The notes below the pieces were generated by a model. It did no database searches, was not told the DNA's origin, and saw nothing but the letters and a program-made list of their open reading frames with translations. 64,000 nt of DNA from Siphonodentalium dalli (taxonomy: Eukaryota > Mollusca > Scaphopoda > Gadilida > Siphonodentaliidae): positions 54,727,849 to 54,791,848 of the forward strand of contig CP136062.1 of NCBI GenBank assembly GCA_032622095.1. Reading direction: 5' to 3'. Every line of letters begins with the position of its first letter. The first letter of the stretch is position 1. This document shows, piece after piece, positions 10,031 to 18,540 of this stretch. The position numbers and the translations under genes are program-made.

Positions 10031-10198
10031 TTGATGGATCATGGTCGGAATAGATCCACAGTGTCTGTAGTGGTAGTTGCGGTAAGGGGATCCAGATTCG
10101 GACACGAACCTGTAACAACCCCGCACCAACGAACGGAGGGAATTACTGTCAGGGTAACAACACTGAGTTGATTGATTGCTGGAATACACCATGTCCAG
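10031..10198 (+). pseudogene. TSP1 domain exon 3 with an in-frame TAG
   Basis: Acceptor 'aaatagttccag', donor CCAG|GTATTT, 168 nt, phase 1-1. All six cysteines and the motifs CSGSCGKGIQ, RTRTCNNPAPTNGGNYC and WNTPCPG are intact, but codon 7 of the full codons, the conserved second Trp of WSEW, is TAG (10051-10053) where the sister exons have TGG. One G-to-A change explains it. Since the exon length is a multiple of three with matching phases, skipping it would leave the rest of the protein in frame. It could be an allele, a sequencing error, or an exon decaying under alternative splicing. Confidence 0.85.
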
Positions 10199-10316
10199 GT
10201 ATTTATCGATCCAAATATATCATATCACTGTTTTCCTTACAGTTTGAATGTGTTAGAGGTGCAGCCAAAACTATTTTGCTAATTTCTCAATACGATCACA
10301 TTCCTTGGTTACATAT

Positions 10317-11130
10317 GCCCAAACTACACGATAGAGTTATCTCCCTATTGGCGATCAATCGAATCGAGTTTTATTATCAATTATGTTAGAGTTTCACTAC
10401 CCTTGTCAGATTCGGATCTAACAGGAGTGATAATAGGTGGTGGGGTGATATAAACGACCCTATCGGTAATTACAATTTGGAAAATAAATCATACAATTAT
10501 AGCGCGAGTAACAACGATGCGGATTAATATATTTCATTACTGGCAATAATAGTTTTTACAGCAATTCCGAAATTTACAAAGGGATGCGTTAAGAAAAAGT
10601 AGTTATTTTTTTATCTAAAGTTATAATGTTTACGGTATTTTGCCAATTTTGGTGATTAAAGCAAAATCCAGCATCTGTATAACACTCAAGAACATATATT
10701 TTAAACTATATTTTAATAACAGTGGCGCTGGTGTCTGCAAAACAACAAAGATAGCCAAACACAGCTATTATTAAAATAGTTAACAATATACATGTTTTGA
10801 ATGTTTTATGCACATACAGTTGATTGTTGTTCTCCTCCCCCAACACTACGACCGTTAGCTTCAACACATGGGCTTCTCGAATTGAATATGTGCAATGTCT
10901 AAACTGTGCTTAATAGTTTCAGTTGATGGCTCTTGGTCGGAATGGGTCAACAGCGCCTGTAGCGGTAGTTGCGGTAAGGGGATCCAACTTCGAACACGAA
11001 CTTGTAACAACCCCACACCAACCAACGGAGGAAATTACTGTCAGAGAAACAATACTGAGATGATCGATTGCTGGAATACACCGTGTCCAAGTATTTATCG
11101 AATCCAAATATATCATTACGGTGGTTAAAA
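10317..11130. repeat. Segmental duplication unit including a TSP1 exon (copy 1)
   Basis: Intron text from about 10340 ('tcgaatcgagttttattatc', 'gtcagattcggatctaa', 'ggtaattacaattt') through the exon at 10923 is repeated at about 12386-13360. Substitutions and small indels are spread over both copies, so this is older than the 17.1/18.0-kb duplication. Confidence 0.85.
10923..11090 (+). CDS. TSP1 domain exon 4, subfamily GKGIQ
   Basis: Acceptor 'gcttaatagtttcag', 168 nt, phase 1-1. It encodes GSWSEWVNSACSGSCGKG, RTRTCNNPTPTNGGNYC and CWNTPCPS with six cysteines and a WSEW motif. The donor is CCAA|GTATTT, so the split codon would begin with A instead of G (Ser or another residue in place of Gly) and the site is weaker than in the sister exons. 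NNT near the C-terminal third is a glycosylation sequon. It is closest to the exons at 10031 and 13154. Confidence 0.85.
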
Positions 11131-12230
11131 ACGTATATTCATGGATTCTATAATTTTTTACATCTTGTTGTGGATCTAAAAAGTTTAACTAAAACAATTG
11201 TAACGAGAAGGATCGCTTTAAAACAATGTATGATATTCAATTGTATATCCACTTTTTCCATATAGTTTGAATGTGTCAGAGGGGTAGCCAAAACTATTTT
11301 GCTAATTTCTCAATACGAATACATCCCTTGATTGCATAGGTCCAACCTACAAGATAGAGTTTTCTCCCACCCCTACACACTTTAGCACAGGCAGCCAGTG
11401 TGAGATAGCTGGGTGAGATTTCCCTGTCTCACATAACACGTGACCATCTATATCACACCACCCACGTGACTGCTTTACCTATTTAATTAAGAGCCGGAAC
11501 TAATTTAACAATCCGTCATCATGTTTTGTGTGAACTAAAACAGATCAAAACAATGGCGACCAACCAGTTACGCTTCACGTTTCAATTAATAAATACGAAC
11601 GAATTCGTGGACGCTAATACAAATGGAGATAAGCCTCAACTGTTAATCACGAAAAACCTTCAACATAACCTCACTTGCAGACACAGAGTTGCATATATAA
11701 CATGAAATATAAACGACTAATTTGCGAACATATTCCATAAAACGGAAGACCCCAAGCGAAACTGGCACCACTGGCACATTTCGGTAAACAATAGCCGCTT
11801 CACAAATGACGAACGAAATAATTCCACATTCGAACAGTTGTCATCGTCGAACGCGTCTAACTAACATTTGTCTGTCATATATTCACATGTTTCCTTTTCT
11901 AATGGTATCGATATGGTCATTTCCGATGACAAACACGATTAGTCCAGTTGTATATACTTCATATCAATACGCGCGTTTCTCGGAATTTATGCAGGTGCAA
12001 CGATGTGACGTATTCGTGTCGTTTTCACAAGACCGTGTCGATTTCACTCTAACGTATTAACCCTGTGCGCACGGGTAACGCGCTTTGTTTTTATACTGAA
12101 ATCATCCTAGTTAATCACGAATATCGCATCAGATTTCTCCCCAGATATACCGTTACAAAGCTACTGGAATGTGCCAAAGATTGGTATAAAACAAAAAATC
12201 GGAATGAGGCTCTTGGGTTGGGAGAAAAAT
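11131..12230. other. Intronic stretch without recognised feature
   Basis: AT-rich. Around 11340-11390 a copy of the intron motif 'aagatagagttttctccca' found after other TSP1 exons is visible. The 84-codon ORF at 11806-12060 has no recognisable domain. Confidence 0.5.
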
Positions 12231-12381
12231 GATCCATCATGACCTGGGGGTGTGGGATGGGAAAATCTCACCCTCGGGGCCAGATATTTGGTCTGGACAC
12301 TCGGCAAGCCTCGTATCCGGCCCAAATATCTGGCCCCTCGGGTGAGATTTTTCCATCCCACACCCCATGGCATGATGGATA
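12231..12381. repeat. Foldback of about 150 bp (gatccatcatgacctggggg arms)
   Basis: The left arm 12231-12293 (atccatcatg, ggtgtgggatgg, aaatctcaccc, ggggccagatatttgg) is mirrored at 12315-12381. The loop is about 20 bp. GC-richer than its surroundings; probably a short MITE, since no second copy is seen here. Confidence 0.75.
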
Positions 12382-12385
12382 ATAT

Positions 12386-13360
12386 TAATCTCCCTAGTTG
12401 CGATTAATCGAATCGAGTTTTATTATCAACTCTATCAGAGTTTTACTACCCTTGTCAGATTCGGATCTAATAGGAGTGATAACAGGCGTTGGGGTGATCA
12501 AAACGACCCTGTCGGTAATTACAATTTAGAAAATAAATTATACAATTATATCGGGAAGTAACAGCGATGCGGATTAATATATTTCCATACTGGCAATAAT
12601 AGTTTTTACCGCAATTCCGAAATTTGCAAAGAGATTCTGTTAAGAAAAAGTAGTTATTTTTCATCCAAATTTGTAATTGTTACGGTATGTTGCTAATTTT
12701 GGTGATTAAACCAGCGTCTGTATAACATTCAAGAACATATATTTTAAACTATATTTTAATAGTAGTGGCTCTGTTTTTTGCAAAACAACAAGGATAGCTA
12801 AACAGAGCTATTATTAAACTATTTCACAATATACATGTTTTTGAATATTTTATGCAAGTGGTTTTCTTCTATTTGTTCAGATGAGCCAAACGTCGAAAAT
12901 GACAAATTTAATTGAAATAACGGTACTTTTTCCTTAATAACATCGTTTATCCCTCCCAACATTATAAATATCCAAAAGAGCCCACCAGTATCAGAGCAAA
13001 TTAGCAGGACCACTTAACGAGGTGTCAAATATGGACAGATGGACTATGGACAGATCGGTTTTCTTTCGTATTCACACTATGACCGTTAGCGTCAACGCAC
13101 ATCCTTCTCGAATTGTACGTGTACAATGTATAGGCTGTGCTTAATAGTTTCAGTTGATGGCTCTTGGTCGGAATGGATCCACAGTGTCTGTAGTGGTAGT
13201 TGCGGTAAGGGGATCCAGATTCGGACACGAACTTGTAACAACCCCGCTCCAAGCCACGGAGGGAATTACTGTCAGGGAAACAATACTGGGATGACCGATT
13301 GCACGAATAAACCATGTCCAGGTATTTATCGACTCCAAATATATCATTACGGTGCTTAAA
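12386..13360. repeat. Segmental duplication unit including a TSP1 exon (copy 2)
   Basis: Counterpart of 10317-11130 (see there). The match resumes right after the foldback at 12231-12381 and runs through the exon at 13154 into the following 'atatatcattacggtg'. Confidence 0.85.
13154..13321 (+). CDS. TSP1 domain exon 5, subfamily GKGIQ
   Basis: Acceptor 'gcttaatagtttcag', donor CCAG|GTATTT, 168 nt, phase 1-1. It encodes GSWSEWIHSVCSGSCGKG, RTRTCNNPAPSHGGNYC and CTNKPCPG: six cysteines and the WSEW motif. The Trp usually following the fifth Cys (CWN in the sisters) is Thr here. It matches the nonsense exon at 10031 closely and shows what that exon looked like before its stop. Confidence 0.87.
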
Positions 13361-13379
13361 GACGTGTAATCGGTATACC

Positions 13380-14281
13380 GGTCTATCTATTGGTTAGGGT
13401 ATCCGTACATGTAGCGTAGGCTTCACAAAGTGAGTGCTTTTTCACACCCACTGTCCGTTTGTAAGACCAGTTTATTAGCACGCGTGTATACTGTGGCCCA
13501 AATTATAAAATTCCTTGGTTCCATGTAAGTTTTATGGTTTTTCCGGTTTATTAGTTTAAAAGTCGAACTGCGCGATCAGGAGGCCGGTCACCGGTTTGTT
13601 AGTTTAAAAGTCGAACTGTGCGATCAGGTAAACGGTGTAGTTGGGAATGTCAATTTCGTTTATTGTCCTTTACATTATTATGTCAATAATGTTGATTTTT
13701 GGTTTGTGACAAGCTATGTCAATTACCAATAAAAGAAATTTAAAAGATAAATTGTAAGTCTTATATATAAACTTTTATAGATATTTTTCGATCTGCAGCC
13801 CACTGGTGGTTGTGTTGTGATGGTATTATATAGTTACAGTATGTAATAATTATGACCGCGTTAATTGCTTTCGATCTTTAGGTATGAACAATGGCTGGAC
13901 CATGCACTCTTGGCGGGAACACAATACCTCCGATTTTTTATCCGCATTTAGAAGCTTTCTGGTGTGGTGAATGAAAAACCTGCAGTAATAAGCCGTAGTT
14001 GTTTGTAATAATTCGAAGGATTAGTTGTTTTGCTGATCTAACAGGAGTGAAATAATGCGATGGGATTCCGATTAGAGTCGTGATGTCACAGAAGAAGGTG
14101 ATAAGTCCATTGGATTGTTTTTTCGCTGTTAAGTTTTTGTCTTAAGTTTTGGGTCAATATTTGTTGTACACGGACTAATTATGTGTAAACGTTTGGTACG
14201 ATAAACTTCGGCGTCTCAGGATCTTCATTTGAGGCGATAGACATTAAGACAGATTGACTTGTACACTACATTTGAAGAAAT
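13380..14281. other. Intronic stretch with a small tandem duplication
   Basis: 'ttagtttaaaagtcgaactg' occurs twice about 53 bp apart (about 13550 and 13601), each followed by cgatcagg. No coding exon or further structure is recognised. Confidence 0.5.
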
Positions 14282-14521
14282 ATGTCGGTCCCGTATATTC
14301 CAGCAGCTATTGAAAGATGGAGAAAACATTTCAGAGACATGGTTCGTGGGAAGTTAAAGCCAGATTATATGAGTCGATACTTACTGTCCGAAGCCGCTAC
14401 TGATTGCGGAAAAGAAGACGTTATAAAAACACACATTAAAGTCGTAACACCAGTAGCCCAAGCCGTGGAAATGGCTAAAGCTGAGATCGCAGAAAATAAG
14501 CTAGAGTTAAATAGTTCATGA
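14282..14521 (+). CDS. Small ORF of 79 codons, unrecognised
   Basis: ATG at 14282 in a reasonable context (aaatATGtc), stop TGA at 14519-14521. The protein is hydrophilic and looks like real coding sequence: an N-terminal helix-like stretch with RWRKHFRDMVRGK, then IKVVTPVAQAVEMAKAEI and a short acidic tail. No signal peptide or membrane segment. I do not recognise the family; small ORFs of this flavour can belong to large DNA transposons, but no polymerase or integrase is nearby. It lies on the plus strand inside the intron between TSP1 exons 5 and 6. Confidence 0.35.
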   Translation: MSVPYIPAAIERWRKHFRDMVRGKLKPDYMSRYLLSEAATDCGKEDVIKTHIKVVTPVAQAVEMAKAEIAENKLELNSS

Positions 14522-14999
14522 AGTTTTATTACGTTAGGTCGGCTGCAATAGTGTGGTTTGATATATTTCAATCTCAGATCTCTCAACTGCGGGAAGATGA
14601 AAATGGTGTGGTATTCGTCATCTATATAGCGCGTCCATACATTTCCTATCGGAATACGGGTATATTTATCCACGAACCAGTTTCCACTGGCAATTTGTGG
14701 TTTCTAGTTCTGAATTTAAGGAGGGTCAGTAAGGAGCTGTTGTCATCTAAGGATATATATATATATATTAGCATCACGACGAACACTCGACTCTGGTGAC
14801 ATTTTTTCTACATTGGCACACACTAAACGTGTGGACAATTTAGTTTAGTTTATGTATACATATCTAAGATATGGAAAAAAGATGGTCTCGGCTAAAACTA
14901 GCCAGTTTATTAAACATTGAGGATTACACAATCACACGACATGGCTATCATATATCAACGGTACTCAAATAGATTCGATGGTCCTCATATCGTCTGAAA

Positions 15000-15352
15000 T
15001 GCCGGTTCAGTTATCAGAATCGATTAATTGCCAAAACATAATGCTAACCACAGTCAACTATAGTATAAAATTTCCCAAAAACTTGTTATTTACCAATATT
15101 TTGTCAAACTAAATATGGCAGGTTTGTCGAATATCTGACACACAAAAGCCACTTGATTTTAACGTTATCCATCTTCATCCGCAATTTGGTCTACTAAAAG
15201 TACCGGTGGTGAAAAATAATAGTTTCCAAAAGTCGATATCTGATAACTCTGAGCTTTGATGGGTGTGTTCCTAGACTCGATCCAAACATTTTTTACACCA
15301 GAAGCCAAAGAAATAGTAATTTGCGAGCGTTAATTCGGATTATGCTTCTTTA
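15000..15352 (-). repeat. GATGCATAATCC-end element, inverted copy
   Basis: Reverse complement of 61571-61930: shares 'ttcggattatgcttctt', 'gaagccaaagaaatagtaat', 'gtcgatatctgataa' and 'gattaattgcc'. It places the element end near 15352. Non-coding. Confidence 0.75.
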
Positions 15353-15890
15353 AACATTAAATGCTGCCCATGCGCGTGCTATAGTGGAACAGCTCCACCA
15401 GTTTTGGACTTCATTGACTTTCTTCAAGTGAACTCAAAGTTTCATACTACTTATGGAGTCCATTATGTTAACAAGAAATAATAATGTTATCAATACGACC
15501 TTTGGTATATGTCGCTAAATGGTCAACAGATTTTGTTATTAATATATGTAAAAACGAGCATTTGGATTTTAGCAACACATCTGAACTGAAAATGTCGAAT
15601 TTTTCGAAGTGGCCCGAAGTTCAAGGTCGTATAAAATGCCGGGATTGGTTGTAGTAATGAGTGAATTATTTCTTGAGAAGAGTTGGAGCTGGACGCGGAA
15701 TAATTATTTATACTAATAAGTAATAAGCATACATGCTGTGCGTTTAGGAACAATTATATGTATATTGGAGTGCAATTGCAGCTGACTTGACCTGGAACAA
15801 AAGTGATTGAGGTACAAGTTTTGTTGAATTGAAGTTTTACGTGTATCAAACGACATACACGAGTCGTATTTCATTGCGTTTCATGTTAAT
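15353..15890. other. Intronic stretch without recognised feature
   Basis: AT-rich with short spurious ORFs. The last 100 bp before the TSP1 acceptor resemble the region before 8608 ('ttcattgcgtttcatgttaa' against 'ttcattgtggttcgtgttaa'). Confidence 0.5.
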
Positions 15891-15896
15891 TTATAG

Positions 15897-16064
15897 TTGA
15901 CGGAGGCTGGTCTAGTTGGAGGGACGGTGGATGCAGTACTACATGTGGCCTTGGGAAACAGATGCGGACGAGAACGTGTACACAACCGACACCAGCACTC
16001 GGCGGGAAAGATTGTCCGGATTCAAATTCAGATCTGTCGCTCTGCGAACAATCATCATGTCCAG
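15897..16064 (+). CDS. TSP1 domain exon 6, subfamily GLGKQ
   Basis: Acceptor 'gttaatttatag', donor CCAG|GTACCA, 168 nt, phase 1-1. It encodes GGWSSWRDGGCSTTCGLG, RTRTCTQPTPALGGKDC and LCEQSSCPG: six cysteines and a WSSW motif. It is the close sister of 8608-8775, and the intron after it is homologous too (CCAGGTACCA repeated 62 bp later at 16123, 'caaacccatgcatgtc'). Together with the order of the other subfamilies this supports a block duplication within the gene. Confidence 0.88.
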
Positions 16065-16245
16065 GTACCACACTTATATAGCACATTTCTATGTATATAC
16101 CTGTTCGCCCGCCTCTCTGGGACCAGGTACCACATTCATACTATTCAAACCCATGCATGTCAAACTGGCCGACACAACCACATTATGGCTGTTTCGTATG
16201 CCTGTCTGGCTAATAACATAATGTTTATGAAGAACAAAACATAAA

Positions 16246-16975
16246 TTTATAGGGGTGTGTATATAATGGATATGGGTGTGCGTGGAATGAATAGCGGTGT
16301 GTGTATAATGTATAGGGTGTGTTGTGGATGTGTATAATTGACAGGGGTGTGTATAGAATGGATAGGGTGTTCGTATAATGGATAGGGATGTGTGGAGAAT
16401 GGATAGGGGTGTGTATATAATGGATAGGGTGTGTGTATAAAATGAATAGGGATGTGTGTAGAATTGACAGGGGTGTGTATATACTGGATAGGGATGTGTA
16501 TAGCATGGATATGGTGCGTGTATATATTGGATAGGGGTGTATGTAGTGTGGATAGGGGTTTGCATATAATGTATATGGGTGTGTAGAATGGATAAGGATG
16601 TGGATAGCATGAATAGGGATGCGTATATAGAACTGATAGGGTTTATTGAATGGATAGGGTGTGTATATAGTGGATATGGTATGTGTATAATGAATAGGGT
16701 GTGTATATAATAGACATGGGTGTGTATATAATGGCTAATAGTGTATATATAATGGATATGGTGTGTATATAATGGATAGGGTGTATATGTAATGGATATG
16801 GGTGTATATATAATGGATATGGTGTATATATAATGGATAGGGTATGTATATACTAAATAGGGGTATATATAATTGAAAGGAGTGTGTATATAATGGATAG
16901 GGGTGTGTATATAATGTATAGGGGTGTATATCATGGATAGGGTGTAAATACAATGGATTGTGTACACGTGTATAT
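16246..16975. repeat. G-rich strand minisatellite (ggtgtgtatataatggata)
   Basis: About 35-38 degenerate units of 18-22 bp with core 'gtgtgtataatggatagg'. It creates a spurious 309-codon minus-strand ORF of Tyr/His/Ile/Thr/Pro. Two isolated units reappear at about 17978-18012, just before the second copy of the 891-bp duplication, so that duplication once included the array end. Confidence 0.9.
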
Positions 16976-17132
16976 AATGTGTGTACATAGCGTTTAAGCC
17001 CAAAATAATTGACTTCACAAAACGATATACATATATCCCATTTCTACTATTTCATGAGCATCAGCGTTTGTTAATTGTTGTTGCCAAGAAAAGGGATATA
17101 ACAATTATATTACTCATAACTGTGATTAGTCT

Positions 17133-17650
17133 TGTTTTGTACGAGTAAGTCCTTCCTATAATGCCGATGTACATTATATACAGGTTGTTATCGATGGATG
17201 TCCTGCTCATGTTTATGACAATGTATAGACTGTTATAAATATTTCCAGTTGATGGCTCTTGGTCGGAATGGATCAACAACACATGTAGTGTAAGTTGCGG
17301 TAAGGGGACCCAGATCCGGAATAGAACGTGCAACAGCCCCGAACCAAGCAACGGAGGGAACTATTGCCATGGCAACCACACTGCGACGACCGAATGCTGG
17401 AACTCGCCGTGTCCAGGTATTTATCAACTCAAAATAAATCATTACCGTGTTTAAAGATGTATTCAGGGATCCGTGACATATTTATGACACCAACTTCACT
17501 TCACTATAAAAATCCCACCAAAAGACACTATCTCGTTTGATATTTAATTTTCTATCGATTTATTTTATATAGATTCAATGTATTAGAAGGAAAGTAATAA
17601 TTACAATACCGCCAATTTTCTAAGAACATGGGATGGAGGTTACTGGATAG
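17133..17650 (+). repeat. 891-bp-offset tandem duplication, copy 1
   Basis: From 'ttgtacgagtaa' to 'ttactggatagactttgtccgtg' this matches 18024-18540 with few substitutions. It contains TSP1 exon 7, whose 168 nt are identical to exon 8. The similarity extends through 5' and 3' introns, so this is a segmental event and not exon shuffling. Confidence 0.93.
17249..17416 (+). CDS. TSP1 domain exon 7, subfamily GKGTQ
   Basis: Acceptor 'ataaatatttccag', donor CCAG|GTATTT, 168 nt, phase 1-1. It encodes GSWSEWINNTCSVSCGKG, RNRTCNSPEPSNGGNYC and CWNSPCPG with six cysteines and WSEW. Three sequons (NNT, NRT, NHT) make this repeat potentially glycan-rich. Nucleotide-identical to exon 8. Confidence 0.88.
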
Positions 17651-18020
17651 ACTTTGTCCGTGTGTATATATGTCTGTCCTTCTGTATATATGTCTGTCCG
17701 TGTGTTTATCCTTCTGTCCGGGTATAGATGTCTCTTTCTTTATTTATCTGAACAGTTTCGTGTTTTGCCAGTCTGCACATATATCTCAGTCATGGGTTAT
17801 GGAATGCAATTTGGTATGGATGTTGATCATTATGACTGCTTAAATTCAAAAGAGTGTCCAAATTCCGTCTGTACAAACATATCATATTGTAACTTGGATG
17901 TCTTTGTCAGTTGGTATTCTGACCAGAGCTTGGGAGAAAGGATACGCACATATTGTGGAGTTCGTCCATTCTTTTTCATGGATAGGATGTAAATAGAATG
18001 GATAGGGGTTTTGGAAATCA
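17651..18020. other. Insert between the two duplicated TSP1 segments
   Basis: Starts with tgtctgtcc/ctgtatatatg low-complexity sequence, then an open frame of about 75 codons (17789-17992; contains YGMQFGMDVDHYDC and CPNSVC) preceded by 'atatatctcag'. Its end is minisatellite-derived and there is no recognisable domain, so I do not call it an exon. Confidence 0.35.
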
Positions 18021-18023
18021 TTC

Positions 18024-18540
18024 TGTTTTGTACGAGTAAATCCTTCCTATATTGCCGATGTACATTATATACAGGTTGTTATCGATGGATGTCCTGCTCA
18101 TGTTTATGACAATGTATAGACTGTTATAAATATTTCCAGTTGATGGCTCTTGGTCGGAATGGATCAACAACACATGTAGTGTAAGTTGCGGTAAGGGGAC
18201 CCAGATCCGGAATAGAACGTGCAACAGCCCCGAACCAAGCAACGGAGGGAACTATTGCCATGGCAACCACACTGCGACGACCGAATGCTGGAACTCGCCG
18301 TGTCCAGGTATTTATCAACTCAAAATAAATCATTACCGTGTTTAAAGATGTATTCAGGGATCCGTGACATATTTTTGACACCAACTTCACTTCACTATAA
18401 AAATCCCACAAAAAGACACTCTCTCGTTTGAAATTTATTTTTCTATCGATTTATTTTATATAGATTCAATGTTTTAGAAGGAAAATAATAATTACAATAC
18501 CGCCAATTTTCTAAGAACATGAGGTGGAGATTACTGGATA
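18024..18540 (+). repeat. 891-bp-offset tandem duplication, copy 2
   Basis: See 17133-17650. The two copies differ at scattered intron sites (for example catatttatgac against catatttttgac, and cccaccaaaag against cccacaaaaag) but not in the exon. Confidence 0.93.
18140..18307 (+). CDS. TSP1 domain exon 8, subfamily GKGTQ
   Basis: Identical at all 168 positions to 17249-17416, same acceptor and donor. It is the last TSP1 exon before the FReD exon. Its phase-1 donor joins in frame to the phase-1 acceptor at 24590, giving CPD/CKGLK across the junction. The intron of 6.3 kb is full of repeats, and no further exon was seen in it. Confidence 0.88.

Noticed and set aside
16089-17018. 309-codon minus-strand ORF rich in Tyr, His, Ile, Thr and Pro
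   Set aside because: It is the translation of the ggtgtgtatataatggata minisatellite and stays open in more than one frame; no initiation context, domain or conservation.
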